Assembly (NCBI GenBank): GCA_947647815.1
Contig: CANSLW010000009.1
Coordinates: 1-34,136 of the forward strand
DNA length: 34,136 nucleotides
Reading direction: 5' to 3'
Origin: an uncultured Dorea sp.
GTDB lineage: Bacteria; Bacillota; Clostridia; Lachnospirales; Lachnospiraceae
A program made the position numbers and the translations under genes. Below are positions 14,112 through 24,553 of the stretch, piece by piece. Position 1 is the stretch's first letter; every line of letters starts with the position of its first letter. The notes beneath the pieces were generated by a model. The model did no database searches. It saw only the letters and a list, made by a program, of their open reading frames with translations, and was not told the DNA's origin.

Positions 14112-16334
14112 TTATCTTCCACAGCACTTTTTATATTTCTTCCCGCTTCCGCAAGGGCATGGATCGTTCCGCCCAATTTTCGGCAACTCTCTTCGAAACG
14201 TCTCTACATTGGATTTCGGCAACTTTCCATCCATCATATCCCAGACAGACCATTCCGCCTCCTCTTCTTCCTCTTCAAAGCATATCTTCTCTTTGAACTT
14301 TGTCATTTCTTCCATCGTAGACAGAATCAGCTTCACCGACTCATCTTTCGGATATGCCTTTTGAATATCCTTGAAATATCCCTCGGCTTCCTCATACTTT
14401 TCCTTTTGAATGAGTTCTGTTCCCAGAAGAAACTCTAACTCGTAATTTTTGCATCCGATTTCCTGAAGAATCTCCTTCAGTTCTCCTATCCTCTCATCAT
14501 CCGACGCATAATGGACAGCCTCAAATATTCTCGACTGCATATCCTGCGGCATCTCATACAGATGTGTCTTTGCCATAATTTTCTTTACCGGTTTCCAGTT
14601 TCCATAGATGCCCAGCTCCAAAGGCGAGACACCCGTAAGCCTGGCGTACTCTTCTCTTGAATACCCCTTAAGCGCCGGAATTCCGGTGGTCAGACATACT
14701 CCGAAAAAGTAATCCCAGAAACTCACGTAACACTCGACAGACTGCAGCATATGCAGCCTGCGGACTTTCTCCCACAATACCTCTGCCCGCTCTCCATTTC
14801 TGACCGCATAATAATCCTCGTGCAGATACTCTTCTGTCTCCTCATCATTCAGTCCATATACATATGTCACATATTCATAATACTCCGACCATATAGGATA
14901 TAGTTCCCCATACCCTTGCAAAGCAGTTTTTCGCTCCTGCGGTGAGAATGAACGGTATTCGATCTCCACACCGGTATCCCTCTGTTCTATGAACACCTTA
15001 TCCATATTGATCGGATACTCAGCTATATACGCGCTGCCATTCTCACTTTCCGCTGTCTGAAGCGAACGGCTAAGCGTACCCGCAAGATAGACACACCTTA
15101 ATACTTCCTCTTTCTTTACGGAGGGTTCGAAATATTCCTGATATTTTTCACAGAAAACATCCAGTTCCATCATGCTATAGAGATGGAGCAGGCTGTTGGT
15201 TTTCTCAATTCTCTGTTGACATCTTTTACAGATACGTATCCATTCAGCCTGGGAATACTGGTTCAGCAATCCTGTTGCCTCCGCTGCCGGATACAATACG
15301 ATATATTGATTGCGATTCACCTTTTCTTCACTGATATCAAAGAGCCCTAAAGCAATCGCCCTCTCTACCGCCGCCTGGTCCGGCAGCTCGTTAAGCGCGC
15401 CATTAGGAGCCTCTACAAGTTTCATCAGCTCTTTCAATTCCGTCCAATCAAAAACATACGCCAGATACTCCGGATGCTTTTCCAACTCTTCCCAAAACTT
15501 TTCCACACACTGTCCGACACCATCTGTCCCCTCTATATCCGCTCCGATGTATTTGCAGTATTCCTGTGCTCCTTTGAGATTTAGCTCATTAAGAAGCTCC
15601 ACACTGCTTTTTTTGCTGACGTTCTTTAAGAACTTCCCGCTCCATGACATCCTGTTTTTGTCATAAAGGAACACCCATCGGCGGACTTTTCCAGCCAGTT
15701 CTGAGAGTTGCGTCTCTTCTATGAATCCCATTCTTTCCGAGTGTTTTTGAACCTCTTTCTTCAGCTCTTTAAAGTTCATCTTGGAGAATCTACGCATTGC
15801 GTCCTGAAACTTAATCTCATCTAAGAGTTCTCCGCCGTCCTTCGTTTCTCTCTGGACTGGAAAGTGCATCTTTTGAAGCTTCTGATTCACCTCATCCATA
15901 TGAAAAGGAATTCTGAACGTTCCGTCTTCATTCCCCCATACTCCTCCTGAGTCTTCTTCAAAACTGTCTCCTTTATGCTTTACTACCATAGCGCAGCGCG
16001 ACTGATAATCCGGGTCTTCCTTCTCAAACACAATCTTATGTCTCCAGTCGTCACCGAAATCATAAATATAACGGATAAATCTACATTCTCTTAAAAATTC
16101 GTCAATCCGTACTTTCTCCTCGCTTACTCCTCCTGCTCCATGCTCATCTTTCATCACAATGCGGATTCTCCCGTCGGGAAGCATAAATTCATGCAGATGT
16201 TCATCTTCCCACTGAAATACTGCCTGCAGTATCCTGTGAAGACTCTTGAAATTAATCTTTTCCGGCACCACTATTCTCCGCCACACCGGAGGATGCGTAT
16301 TCTCTATCGTTACTTTTATGACATATCCCGCCAT
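14112..16334 (-). CDS. pRiA4b ORF-3-like / SEC-C motif protein
   Basis: The N terminus (about 1-190) matches the plasmid pRiA4b ORF-3-like family, also named for an IS1096 passenger protein: [20 protein letters not shown], then [12 protein letters not shown] and [13 protein letters not shown]. The last 25 residues are a SEC-C zinc motif, [18 protein letters not shown]. Between them are about 500 residues of mostly helical, acidic sequence; the segment near 640-690 ([23 protein letters not shown]) looks like a TPR unit. The family is of unknown function; SEC-C motifs bind zinc and often contact SecB or other partners. AGGAG lies seven bases before ATG 16334. At 740 residues it is much longer than a bare pRiA4b ORF-3 protein. 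Confidence 0.8.
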   Translation of the reverse strand: MAGYVIKVTIENTHPPVWRRIVVPEKINFKSLHRILQAVFQWEDEHLHEFMLPDGRIRIVMKDEHGAGGVSEEKVRIDEFLRECRFIRYIYDFGDDWRHKIVFEKEDPDYQSRCAMVVKHKGDSFEEDSGGVWGNEDGTFRIPFHMDEVNQKLQKMHFPVQRETKDGGELLDEIKFQDAMRRFSKMNFKELKKEVQKHSERMGFIEETQLSELAGKVRRWVFLYDKNRMSWSGKFLKNVSKKSSVELLNELNLKGAQEYCKYIGADIEGTDGVGQCVEKFWEELEKHPEYLAYVFDWTELKELMKLVEAPNGALNELPDQAAVERAIALGLFDISEEKVNRNQYIVLYPAAEATGLLNQYSQAEWIRICKRCQQRIEKTNSLLHLYSMMELDVFCEKYQEYFEPSVKKEEVLRCVYLAGTLSRSLQTAESENGSAYIAEYPINMDKVFIEQRDTGVEIEYRSFSPQERKTALQGYGELYPIWSEYYEYVTYVYGLNDEETEEYLHEDYYAVRNGERAEVLWEKVRRLHMLQSVECYVSFWDYFFGVCLTTGIPALKGYSREEYARLTGVSPLELGIYGNWKPVKKIMAKTHLYEMPQDMQSRIFEAVHYASDDERIGELKEILQEIGCKNYELEFLLGTELIQKEKYEEAEGYFKDIQKAYPKDESVKLILSTMEEMTKFKEKICFEEEEEEAEWSVWDMMDGKLPKSNVETFRRELPKIGRNDPCPCGSGKKYKKCCGR

Positions 16335-16419
16335 GTTTTATCTCCTGTTCTTTCACCGATTTGACCAATTCTCCAATTACTGCTATCAGCTTATCATTGT
16401 TTGTACGTTAACACAAGTT

Positions 16420-17295
16420 TTAATATTCTGAACTAAGCAGAAAATCCGCTATGTGCATCGTCTTAATACCCTCATAGTTTCCTCCTGCAAATTCATCTGC
16501 CCTGAGTACATATTTCGGGTAATTATCGTGTATATCAAGCAGACGGTTGTATTCACGTTTTTCCGTTTTTTCTGAACCTATCTCCTGCGTAACCTGTACA
16601 TAAAGTTTTTCATTCTGTCTTACCGCCACAAAATCGATTTCTCCGTCATTTGTTTTTCCAATATGAACAGTGTATCCTCTGCGGCAAAGCTCCAGGTACA
16701 CAATGTTTTCAAGGCTTGCAGCAACGCTGTCCGCATTATAGCCGAGCACACTATACCGCAGGACATGATCTGCAAGATAAAACTTCTCCTGTGTTTTCAG
16801 TATTTCTCTGCCCTGCAAATCATATCTGGAACAACGATGAAGCAGGTACGCCTTTTCCAGCTTCTCAAGATAGCTGTACACAGTTTCATTATCCAACGTC
16901 CTGTGTTCTGATTTCAGGTAATCGGAAATCGACTTTGCGGAAAATGTGTTTCCGACATTTTGGAAAGTATATTTGACTACCCGCTCTAACTGATCTATTT
17001 TCCTGACTTGATTACGTTTCACAATGTCGGAAAAAATAGTTGAGTTATAAATATCACGAACAATTGTGTATATCTCGTCCTGCGAATACTTCTGCAAATG
17101 AGTTGCCGGAAACCCGCCCAAACGGACATACTCTGCAAGCTCGTCTCTTGGATTGCCAACTGTATCGTATTTTCCCTTAAACATCAGATATTCTGAAAAA
17201 GAAAGGGTAAAGATACGAAAAGCAATATATCTTCCGGTCAGGTAGGTTGAAATCTCCGAGGACATCATACAGGAATTAGAACCTGCCACATACAA
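16420..17295 (-). pseudogene. Truncated AAA_14/DUF4143 ATPase remnant
   Basis: The 291 readable codons match the middle and C terminus of DUF4143 ATPases: YVAGSNSCMMSSEIS, LTGRYIAFRIFTLSFSEYL, then the DUF4143 winged-helix region and a nuclease-like DGEIDFVAVRQNEKLYVQVT. Full-length members have about 100 more N-terminal residues with Walker A and B, which are absent. The frame opens only at a TTG (17295) that matches an internal position of the family (EGLYVAGSNS). Upstream, coding-like fragments KKFERA and NALRCLNEAVEK appear in the other two frames to about 17350, ended by stops. So it looks truncated and frameshifted, and it stops at the lysS terminator. Expression of a shortened protein from the ATG in SCMMSS cannot be excluded. 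Confidence 0.65.
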
Positions 17296-17368
17296 CCCTT
17301 CTATTTTTCTACTGCCTCATTTAAACATCGAAGCGCGTTCAAACTTCTTGGATAACCAATATATAGAA

Positions 17369-17406
17369 GGCATGGCCAAAAACAGCAACCTGTTTTCAGC
17401 CATGCC
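17369..17406 (-). terminator. Intrinsic terminator of lysS
   Basis: An 8-bp outer stem (GGCATGGC 17369-17376 with GCCATGCC 17399-17406) and a 7-bp inner stem (AAAACAG 17379-17385 with CTGTTTT 17390-17396) are separated by a 2x2 mismatch, with loop CAAC. It begins 32 bases past the lysS stop. The minus strand continues TTCTATATATT, a weak T-tract. Confidence 0.6.
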
Positions 17407-17438
17407 CCACTGCCAGTCAATCTATCGTCTATATATCC

Positions 17439-19568
17439 TTATTCCATCTTCTCCATCGCCTCAGCCACAGCCGCCTCGCAGCTTCTCATCGCCAGGATTG
17501 TCTTATCAAAGAGCTCATCCAGCTCCCATCCAAGACGCTCCGCCCCCTGAGAAATCACATCTCTTGAGCATCCTGCCGCGAATCTCTTGTCCTTGAACTT
17601 TTTCTTCAGGCTCTTAACTTCCAGATCCATCGTGCTCTTGGACGGACGCATCAGTGCACAGGACCAGATAAGCCCTGTCAGCTCATCAGCCGCAAAGAGT
17701 ACCTTCTCCATCTCATGCTTCGGCTCTTCCTCGCTGCACAGCCCGTATCCATGAGAGCAGACAGCGTATATCATATCTTCGCTTACCCCTGCCTCACGCA
17801 AAAGTTCCGGCGCTTTCTTACAGTGCTCCTCCGGATAAAGCTCAAAATCAATGTCATGGAGAAGTCCGGTGATTCCCCAGTATTCTTCTTCCTTCTCATA
17901 TCCCAGTTCCTTCGCAAACCAGCGCATCACGCCTTCCACAGTCAGGCCGTGCTGGATATGGAACGGTTCTTTATTATATTTCTTAAGCAGTTCTAATGCC
18001 TGCTCGCGGGAGATACTGCTTTGTCTTGCAGGACCGTCAGCCTCATCTTTTCCAGACTTTGCCTGACCAGAAGATTTCTTATCCAGGCTCTTCATGGTCG
18101 GAAAGGCGAGCACATCGCGAATCGCAGCTGCCCCGGTAAGTAACATGCACATCCTGTCGATTCCGAATCCGATTCCACCTGTCGGCGGCATTCCAATCTC
18201 AAGCGCATTGAGGAAATCCTCATCCGTCGTATTCGCCTCTTCATCACCCTGCGCCAGCAATTCTTCCTGCGCCTTAAACCGCTCTCTCTGATCAATCGGG
18301 TCATTTAACTCAGAATACGCATTTGCCATCTCCCAGGTATTCATGAATAATTCAAACCGTTCTACATACTCCGGATTCTCCGGTTTCTTCTTCGTAAGCG
18401 GTGAGATCTCAATCGGATGATCCATTACAAATGTCGGCTGAATCAGGTGCTGTTCCACGAACTCTTCAAAGAACAGGCTTAAGATGTCACCCTTCTTATG
18501 ACGCTCCTCAAACTCAACATGATGCTCCTTCGCGAGCTCTCTTGCCTGTTCTAACATCTCTACTTCATTCCAGTCAACGCCTGTATATTTCTTCACGGCA
18601 TCTACCATCGTAATCCGCTCGAACGGCTTGCCAAGATCCATCTCCACGCCGTTATATACGATAGTCGTAGTTCCTAAGACTTCCTGCGCCACATGGCGGT
18701 ACAGGTCTTCTGTCAGATCCATCATTCCGTTATAATCCGTATATGCCTGATAGAGCTCCATCAACGTGAACTCCGGATTATGCCTTGTATCCAGGCCTTC
18801 GTTACGGAACACGCGGCCTATCTCATATACTCTCTCAAGTCCGCCTACGATAAGACGCTTCAGATAAAGCTCCAGAGAAATACGAAGCTTGAAGTCCTCA
18901 TCCAACGCATTAAAATGCGTCTCGAACGGCCTTGCCGCCGCTCCGCCTGCATTGCTGACAAGCATCGGCGTCTCTACCTCAAGGAAGCCCTGTGCGTCCA
19001 GATGCCTTCTGATCGTGCTGATAATCTTAGAACGCTTGATGAATGTATCCCTCACCTCCGGATTCATAATCAAATCCACGTATCTCTGACGGTAACGGAT
19101 ATCCGTGTTGGTCAGTCCATGGAACTTCTCCGGAAGAATCTGGAGACTCTTGGATAACAATGTCACGGACGACGCATGGACAGAAATCTCCCCTGTCTTC
19201 GTCTTAAATACTTCACCCTGAATGCCTGCGATATCTCCGATATCCATCTTCTTGAAATCCTTATATGCATCCTCACCAATGCTGTCTCTTGCAACATAGC
19301 ACTGGATGTCTCCGCTCTGATCAAGAATATTGCAGAAGGAAGCTTTGCCCATCACACGCTTCTGCATGATACGTCCTGCCAATGTCACCTGCTTTCCTTC
19401 CATCTCCTCATAATGATCCTTGATGTCCACGGCATGGCATGACACATCAAACTTCGTGATCTCAAAGGGGTTCTTTCCATTACTTTGCAGGTCTGCCAGT
19501 TTGTCCCGGCGGACCTTCCTTAACTGATTAACGTCCTGTTCCTGTGCTTTCTTCTGCTGTTCGGCCAC
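17439..19568 (-). CDS. lysS: Lysyl-tRNA synthetase (class II) fused to a C-terminal HD domain
   Basis: It charges tRNA-Lys with lysine. I place the start at GTG 19568 (709 residues), where AAAGGAG lies nine bases upstream; earlier codons from 19649 do not resemble LysS. The OB-fold anticodon domain precedes class II motif 2 ([20 protein letters not shown]) and motif 3 ([16 protein letters not shown]). The synthetase ends near residue 495; a charged linker (about 496-519, [16 protein letters not shown]) joins about 190 more residues. These hold an HD-type core, GLLHDIDFE then SHGYG, and helices like separate HD hydrolases of clostridia. Bacterial LysS usually has about 500 residues, so this is a fusion. 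The HD substrate is unknown. It follows greA by about 120 bases. Confidence 0.95.
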   Translation of the reverse strand: MAEQQKKAQEQDVNQLRKVRRDKLADLQSNGKNPFEITKFDVSCHAVDIKDHYEEMEGKQVTLAGRIMQKRVMGKASFCNILDQSGDIQCYVARDSIGEDAYKDFKKMDIGDIAGIQGEVFKTKTGEISVHASSVTLLSKSLQILPEKFHGLTNTDIRYRQRYVDLIMNPEVRDTFIKRSKIISTIRRHLDAQGFLEVETPMLVSNAGGAAARPFETHFNALDEDFKLRISLELYLKRLIVGGLERVYEIGRVFRNEGLDTRHNPEFTLMELYQAYTDYNGMMDLTEDLYRHVAQEVLGTTTIVYNGVEMDLGKPFERITMVDAVKKYTGVDWNEVEMLEQARELAKEHHVEFEERHKKGDILSLFFEEFVEQHLIQPTFVMDHPIEISPLTKKKPENPEYVERFELFMNTWEMANAYSELNDPIDQRERFKAQEELLAQGDEEANTTDEDFLNALEIGMPPTGGIGFGIDRMCMLLTGAAAIRDVLAFPTMKSLDKKSSGQAKSGKDEADGPARQSSISREQALELLKKYNKEPFHIQHGLTVEGVMRWFAKELGYEKEEEYWGITGLLHDIDFELYPEEHCKKAPELLREAGVSEDMIYAVCSHGYGLCSEEEPKHEMEKVLFAADELTGLIWSCALMRPSKSTMDLEVKSLKKKFKDKRFAAGCSRDVISQGAERLGWELDELFDKTILAMRSCEAAVAEAMEKME

Positions 19569-19664
19569 GTTCTCCTTCTCCTTTCTCCATCTCCTGATCC
19601 AATTAACTCCAGATAAGCTTCCATAATCATTTCGCGTACATCGATACAATGAACAGAATAAGTA

Positions 19665-19692
19665 AGTTGGATAATCTTGTGATTATCCAACT
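19665..19692 (-). terminator. Strong hairpin between greA and lysS
   Basis: AGTTGGATAATC (19665-19676) and GATTATCCAACT (19681-19692) are a perfect 12-bp stem with loop TTGT. The first arm overlaps the greA stop codon (19691-19693). The minus strand continues TACTTATTCTGTTC, an imperfect T-rich tail. It could attenuate read-through into lysS or stabilise the greA 3' end. Confidence 0.55.
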
Positions 19693-20173
19693 ACATAGAC
19701 CGACTGATATGCAGTACCTCGTATTCCATAATACCTGCCTGAGTCTCCACTTCTACGTGATCTCCTACTTTACAGCCGATAAGAGCCTGTCCTACCGGAG
19801 ATTCATTTGAGATCTTTCCTTCCAGGCTGTTAGCCTCTGTAGAGCCTACCAGTTTGAACTCCATCTCTTCGTCAAACGTCTTGTCGTAAACTTTCACCGT
19901 ACATCCCACATTAATCTTATCGAAATCTACCTCGTCCTCAACTACGACTTCCGCATTCTTAAGAATACCTTCCAGTTCCTCAATACGTGCCTCGATATCA
20001 CGCTGTTCATCCTTCGCCGCATCATATTCTGCATTCTCGGACAAGTCACCCTGCTCTCTCGCTTCTTTAATCTTTCCGGCAACCTCTTTACGCTTTACCA
20101 CCTTCAGGTGTTCCAGTTCGTCTTCCAGCGCTTTTAAGCCTGCGTAAGTAAGTAATTTTTTCTTTGTTTCCAT
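19691..20173 (-). CDS. greA: Transcription elongation factor GreA
   Basis: This 160-residue protein is a full-length GreA. The N-terminal antiparallel coiled coil carries LTYAGLKALEDELEHLK and REQGDLSENAEYDAAKDEQ, which places the acidic tip Asp and Glu in the RNA polymerase secondary channel. The C-terminal FKBP-like domain has NVGCTVKVYDKTFDEEMEFK and SPVGQALIGCKVGDHVEVET. GreA stimulates RNA cleavage in backtracked complexes. The gene is transcribed from a near-perfect promoter (20304-20332) with a leader of about 120 bases. lysS follows, giving a greA-lysS transcription unit. Confidence 0.97.
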   Translation of the reverse strand: METKKKLLTYAGLKALEDELEHLKVVKRKEVAGKIKEAREQGDLSENAEYDAAKDEQRDIEARIEELEGILKNAEVVVEDEVDFDKINVGCTVKVYDKTFDEEMEFKLVGSTEANSLEGKISNESPVGQALIGCKVGDHVEVETQAGIMEYEVLHISRSM

Positions 20174-20303
20174 GTGTTCTGCTTCCTTTCCTTCTCATAC
20201 TTTCTATATAAATGATCTATCATCTGTCCTGCTGACCATAGCTTTCATTCATCTGTCAGTATCCCTCATACAGTGAGAGTAAAGAGACTTTCACAATTTC
20301 ATA

Positions 20304-20332
20304 ATTATAACGAAATGCCCTTGGTATGTCAA
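20304..20332 (-). promoter_or_regulatory. Consensus sigma-A promoter of greA-lysS
   Basis: TTGACA (20327-20332) and TATAAT (20304-20309) on the minus strand are both perfect hexamers, with a 17-base spacer. Transcription should start near 20297. This is the strongest promoter in the window, fitting a constitutive housekeeping unit. Confidence 0.9.
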
Positions 20333-20379
20333 CTGATTTTCCGTGTATTTTACTCTGTATTTGTAACAGTTCAACCCAC

Positions 20380-20442
20380 GCTATTCACAAAACGCGCCTA
20401 CGTTGCTTCTTTGCTGCCGCGCGGCTGATTTTGCTATTCACA
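20380..20442. repeat. Intergenic repeat-like element between dusB and greA
   Basis: Two direct copies of GCTATTCACA (20380-20389 and 20433-20442) flank a region with the perfect 10-base palindrome GCCGCGCGGC (20416-20425). It is much richer in GC than the rest of the 305-base gap. It lies after the dusB stop and could act as a transcript end. It may be a dispersed repeat; that needs the genome. Confidence 0.4.
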
Positions 20443-20478
20443 GCATATGCATAACCCCTTCTTTTCATTCAGGTTTTC

Positions 20479-21435
20479 TTATACAAAATGCAGCTCTAAT
20501 AGTTCTTCCAGTTCCCCGTAAGACTCCACCCGGTTGATTGCCTCTCGAAGCCTTGCTGAACCTTCCATCCCTTTGGTATACCATGCCACATGCTTACGCA
20601 TTTCCCGAATCCCAAGGTATCCTCCCTTGAATTCAATCTGCATCCGTGCATGACGCAGCATACCGCTCTTGATTATCTCCTTCGACGGTCTCGCCGGATT
20701 CTTGCCCGTTCTCTCATATTCCGATAATTCATGGAATATCCATGGATTCCCCTGTGCGGCACGGCCAATCATCACCCCGTCGCAGCCGGTCTCATCCATC
20801 ATCTCCAGAGCCGTCTTTCCTGAAACCACATCGCCATTTCCAATAACCGGGATTGATACGGCTTCTTTTACCTGACGTATAATATCCCAGTCTGCCCTGC
20901 CAGAATAATACTGTTCTCTGGTCCTTCCATGGACTGCAACGGCCGCGGCGCCTGCTTCTTCGACAACCTTCGCAATCTCCGGCGCATTGACACTGCCATC
21001 ATCAAATCCCTTACGGATCTTCACGGTAACTGGTTTGTGAATTGCACGCACAGTCTGCGACACAATCTCATACACCAGCTTTGGATTCTTCATAAGCGCA
21101 GAACCCTCACCGTTCCTGACGACTTTTGGGACAGGACACCCCATGTTAATATCCAGAATCTGAAATGGCAGTTCCTCTATCTGCTTTGCCATCTCACTGA
21201 CGATATAAGGATCCGAACCAAATAACTGTAGTGAGACCGGATATTCATCCGGATGTATGGCAAGCAGAACCTTCGTATTCTTGTTCTTATATTGCAATGC
21301 CTTTGCACTGATCATTTCCATACATAAAAGACCCGCCCCCTGCTCCATACAGAGCAGCCGGAACGGTAAGTCTGTTACTCCCGCCATGGGAGCAAGAATA
21401 TATGGATTTTTAAGTTCTACATTTCCTATTTTCAC
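20479..21435 (-). CDS. dusB: tRNA-dihydrouridine synthase DusB
   Basis: The enzyme reduces uridine to dihydrouridine in tRNA using FMN and NADPH. The start is GTG 21435, with GAGGGG eight bases upstream; the TTG at 21456 is improbable. The 318-residue product has NPYILAPMAGVTDLPFRLL, EMISAKALQYKN, the catalytic-Cys segment DINMGCPVPKVVRNGEGSAL, VHGRTREQYYSGRADW and the flavin-binding IPVIGNGDV. It is the last gene of the operon that begins with the RNA methyltransferase, 23 bases after coaX. In many bacteria dusB sits near fis, ntr or coaX genes, as here. Confidence 0.95.
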   Translation of the reverse strand: MKIGNVELKNPYILAPMAGVTDLPFRLLCMEQGAGLLCMEMISAKALQYKNKNTKVLLAIHPDEYPVSLQLFGSDPYIVSEMAKQIEELPFQILDINMGCPVPKVVRNGEGSALMKNPKLVYEIVSQTVRAIHKPVTVKIRKGFDDGSVNAPEIAKVVEEAGAAAVAVHGRTREQYYSGRADWDIIRQVKEAVSIPVIGNGDVVSGKTALEMMDETGCDGVMIGRAAQGNPWIFHELSEYERTGKNPARPSKEIIKSGMLRHARMQIEFKGGYLGIREMRKHVAWYTKGMEGSARLREAINRVESYGELEELLELHFV

Positions 21436-21458
21436 ATTCAGTACCCCTCGCTGCAATA

Positions 21459-22229
21459 CTATCTCTTGTTCTTCTCATAGATAATCCTCAGGCCCTTTAG
21501 CGTAAGCTGTGAATCGTACACGTCAATCACATCCGTTTCCGGCGCAATAATCTTCCCAAGTCCTCCGCTTGCGACTACCTTCGCATTCAGATAACCGGAC
21601 TCTTCCTTAATCTTCCTGACTATATATTCTGTCTGCCCGATCTGCCCATACACGATACCCGCCTGCATACAGGAGATAGTCTCCTTTGCGACAATGGTAT
21701 CCGGCTTCTTAATCTCAATTGCCGGGAGCATTGCCGCCTGTTCCGTCATCGCCTGCGCCGAGATACGGATTCCCGGGGCGATTACTGCGCCCTCGAAGGT
21801 TCCGTCCGGTCCCACGATATCATAAGTCGTCGCCGTACCAAAGTCTATCACGATTACTGGACCGCCATGCAAAGTGTACGCCGCAACTGCATCTACAATC
21901 CTGTCTGCGCCTACCTGCTTCGGATTCTCCGTAACGATACGAATTCCAGTCTTAATCCCTGCCGACACCACCATAGGTTTGATTCCAAAATATTTAATAA
22001 ATGCACTTCCAAGAGAATGCATGATATCCGGCACAACAGACGCCACGATTACCGCATGGATCTCTTTGCTTGATATCCCCTGGCACTCTACCAGTTCCTT
22101 CAATGTAATTCCATATTCGTCAGACGTTCGTGGCTGCTTTGTCATCATCCTGAATGTACAAAGCAATTCTTCTTTCTTAAATACACCCACCGTAATATTC
22201 GTATTTCCCACATCAATTACCAGTAACAT
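21459..22229 (-). CDS. coaX: Type III pantothenate kinase
   Basis: CoaX phosphorylates pantothenate, the first step of coenzyme A synthesis, and needs a monovalent cation. The 256-residue protein starts [16 protein letters not shown] (phosphate-1 motif) and carries [27 protein letters not shown] and [11 protein letters not shown], all typical of the ASKHA-fold kinase. There is no type I P-loop. Its ATG shares one base with the stop of the DUF6145 gene (TAATG), which indicates translational coupling. It has birA two genes upstream, a common pairing in Firmicutes. Confidence 0.96.
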   Translation of the reverse strand: MLLVIDVGNTNITVGVFKKEELLCTFRMMTKQPRTSDEYGITLKELVECQGISSKEIHAVIVASVVPDIMHSLGSAFIKYFGIKPMVVSAGIKTGIRIVTENPKQVGADRIVDAVAAYTLHGGPVIVIDFGTATTYDIVGPDGTFEGAVIAPGIRISAQAMTEQAAMLPAIEIKKPDTIVAKETISCMQAGIVYGQIGQTEYIVRKIKEESGYLNAKVVASGGLGKIIAPETDVIDVYDSQLTLKGLRIIYEKNKR

Positions 22230-22555
22230 TATTCTCCTCCCAGAAAAAACACCTTGTAATACATCTGCAAAGCCTCCAGCAAATCCTGCTTCTCTCTCTG
22301 TATCTGCTTAATCTTCAGATGACTTCCAATCTCGTCAAACATCGGATCGAATTCTTCCGATGAGACCTCAAAACACAGATTTCCCTCCTCATCATATGCC
22401 AGTACCAGGATTCCTCCCACGTCATTTACATAGAGTACGCACATAATCTGCAGTTCTTCCTTAACTGCCTCCGGCAATTGTTCAAAATCCGGATTCAGGT
22501 AATATTTTTCTTCATAAGAATTGGCGCCGCAGAGCACCACCTTCCCATCATACAT
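22229..22555 (-). CDS. DUF6145-family small protein
   Basis: This 108-residue protein starts at ATG 22555, nine bases after GGAG; an ATG two codons earlier (22561) has only three bases of spacing. It reads [41 protein letters not shown], then IEVS-like strands and a final helix. I associate this with DUF6145 of Lachnospiraceae; the function is unknown. It overlaps the birA stop and the coaX start, so the three are translated together, perhaps in cofactor metabolism. No catalytic motif is visible. Confidence 0.65.
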   Translation of the reverse strand: MYDGKVVLCGANSYEEKYYLNPDFEQLPEAVKEELQIMCVLYVNDVGGILVLAYDEEGNLCFEVSSEEFDPMFDEIGSHLKIKQIQREKQDLLEALQMYYKVFFLGGE

Positions 22556-23528
22556 ATCCATATACTCCTCTCACAGATACTTCCCCTGCATAGACAGTCT
22601 TTTCTTCGCCGTCTTCTGTCCGAATAATAAGCTCACCTTTTTCATTGATGCCTGATGCGTGCGCGTAATACTCATTTCCCGGCTCTAAGATCTTCACATC
22701 CTGATCTTTATTCACGAGCAGAGCGTTATATCTTTCCTTTAATCCGGACAAATCTTCTGTCTTAAGAAATGTCTCGTAACATTCTTCAAAACTCTCCATC
22801 ACTGCCGCAATTAATTCTGCCCGGCGTATATTACATCCAAGCTCCATCCGCAATGACGTCGCCCTGTCTTCTATCTCCTGTGGAAAAGTTTCCTGGTTTA
22901 CATTGATTCCTGCTCCAATAACCACATAATTGATATATGTCATCTCTGAACTCATTTCCGTCAGGATGCCGCAGATCTTCTTCCCGCGGCACACAATATC
23001 ATTGGGCCACTTAATCCCACAGCAAAGCCCTGTTACCTTATGAATTCCCTCCACAACAGCAACCGCCATCAACAGCGTCATCTGCGGCGCTTTCACCGGC
23101 TGTATATCCGGACGCAGCAGGATCGTCATATAGACGCTCATGCCCGCCGGAGATTCCCAGCCTCTTCCTCTGCGGCCTTTTCCTGAAGTCTGCCTGTCGG
23201 CAACAAACAGGGTTCCATGTGCTTCTCCTTTCTCACCTGCATCCTTCGCACGGTTATTCGTCGAATCTGTCTCCTCATAAAAGACAACATGTCCTCCTGC
23301 CCAACGGCCTTTCGACATACTCTCAATCTCTGCCCTTGAGATAACATCCGGACTTTCTGTCAGATGATACCCTTTGTTTCTTACCGCCTCAATTTGATAC
23401 CCTTCTTTTTTTAACTGCTCAATTACCTTCCATATAGCCGTCCGTGACACTTGAAAATAATCACAGATCTGCTGTCCGGACAGATAACCGTCGCTTTCCT
23501 TTAACAAACGTAGTATTTTTGATTTCAT
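22548..23528 (-). CDS. birA: Bifunctional biotin-protein ligase / biotin operon repressor
   Basis: BirA activates biotin to biotinyl-AMP and attaches it to carboxylase carriers. The 326-residue protein has an N-terminal winged helix (about 1-65, GQQICDYFQVSRTAIWKVIE), so it is the regulatory type that represses biotin genes when charged. The catalytic domain holds STNNRAKD, GKGRRGRGWESPAG (the adenylate loop), CGIKWPNDIV and VVIGAGINVNQ. The C-terminal SH3-like domain ends [10 protein letters not shown]. It follows argF by 32 bases and overlaps the next gene. Confidence 0.95.
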   Translation of the reverse strand: MKSKILRLLKESDGYLSGQQICDYFQVSRTAIWKVIEQLKKEGYQIEAVRNKGYHLTESPDVISRAEIESMSKGRWAGGHVVFYEETDSTNNRAKDAGEKGEAHGTLFVADRQTSGKGRRGRGWESPAGMSVYMTILLRPDIQPVKAPQMTLLMAVAVVEGIHKVTGLCCGIKWPNDIVCRGKKICGILTEMSSEMTYINYVVIGAGINVNQETFPQEIEDRATSLRMELGCNIRRAELIAAVMESFEECYETFLKTEDLSGLKERYNALLVNKDQDVKILEPGNEYYAHASGINEKGELIIRTEDGEEKTVYAGEVSVRGVYGYV

Positions 23529-23560
23529 TATCTTTCCCCAAACAAAATTTCCCCAAAAAT

Positions 23561-24553
23561 CTATCTCTCTCCGAGCGTTGCTGTCATCACTGCCTTAATC
23601 GTATGCATACGGTTCTCGGCCTCGTCAAATACCTTCGACTGTGCTGACTCGAACACCTCATCCGTCACTTCCATATCTGTGATTCCGAATTTCTCATAAA
23701 TCTCTTTACCAATCTTCGTCTTCAGATCATGGAATGCCGGCAGACAATGCAAGAATATCGCACTTTCCTTTGCATTTGCCATCACACCGGCTGTTACTTT
23801 ATACGGAGTAAGCTCGCGAATCCTCTCTTCCCATACATCGTCCGGCTCACCCATAGATACCCACACATCTGTATAGATAACATCTGCATCTTTCGTTCCT
23901 TCTTTTACATCGGAAGTCAGGGTAATTGTTGCCCCGCTCTCTTTTGCATACCCCTGACAAGTTTCTACCAATTCTGCATTAGGGAAATAGTTTTCCGTTG
24001 TACACGCCACAAAGTGCATCCCCATCTTCGCACAGGCAATCATCAGCGAATTCCCCATATTATATCTTGCATCCCCCATATACACCAGCTTAATACCTTT
24101 CAGACATCCAAAATGTTCACGAATCGTCAGCAGGTCCGCCAGCATCTGTGTCGGATGATATTCATTCGTCAGTCCGTTCCACACTGGAACTCCTGCGTAT
24201 TTTGCCAGGTTCTCCACAATCTCCTGTCCGAATCCACGATATTCAATTCCGTCATACATCCGTCCAAGCACCCTTGCAGTATCCTCGATGCTCTCCTTCT
24301 TCCCAATCTGTGAACCACTGGGATCAAGGTAAGTCGTTCCCATCCCCATGTCATGCGCCGCCACCTCGAAAGAACATCTTGTCCTGGTACTGGTCTTCTC
24401 GAAAATCAGCGCGACATTCATACCTCTATACTTATCAACCGGCACACCGTCTTTCTTCTTCTCCTTCAGATCCGCCGCAAGGTCCAGCAGATAACTTATT
24501 TCTTGTGCAGTATAATCCTTCAATGTCAAAAAATTTCTTCCTTTTAAGTTCAT
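23561..24553 (-). CDS. argF: Ornithine carbamoyltransferase, internal start
   Basis: From ATG 24553 the frame gives 330 residues, the normal OTC length. It makes citrulline from ornithine and carbamoyl phosphate in arginine synthesis. Motifs are [18 protein letters not shown] (carbamoyl-phosphate loop, about 51-68), [17 protein letters not shown] and HCLPAFHD. The internal AAAGGAAG-AAACG-ATG is a good initiation site, so a separate OTC is likely even if the patatin frame reads through. The [18 protein letters not shown] start is typical of OTC. No other arginine genes are in the window; an anabolic role is assumed from the sequence type. Confidence 0.9.
   Translation of the reverse strand: MNLKGRNFLTLKDYTAQEISYLLDLAADLKEKKKDGVPVDKYRGMNVALIFEKTSTRTRCSFEVAAHDMGMGTTYLDPSGSQIGKKESIEDTARVLGRMYDGIEYRGFGQEIVENLAKYAGVPVWNGLTNEYHPTQMLADLLTIREHFGCLKGIKLVYMGDARYNMGNSLMIACAKMGMHFVACTTENYFPNAELVETCQGYAKESGATITLTSDVKEGTKDADVIYTDVWVSMGEPDDVWEERIRELTPYKVTAGVMANAKESAIFLHCLPAFHDLKTKIGKEIYEKFGITDMEVTDEVFESAQSKVFDEAENRMHTIKAVMTATLGER

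Noticed and set aside
14004-14438. Plus-strand frames opposite the end of the SEC-C gene
   Set aside because: The opposite strand has a clear SEC-C zinc motif, and these frames show no domain.
20416-20425. GCCGCGCGGC palindrome as the dusB terminator
   Set aside because: It is short and has no loop and no T-tract on the minus strand, so I list it only as part of a repeat-like element.
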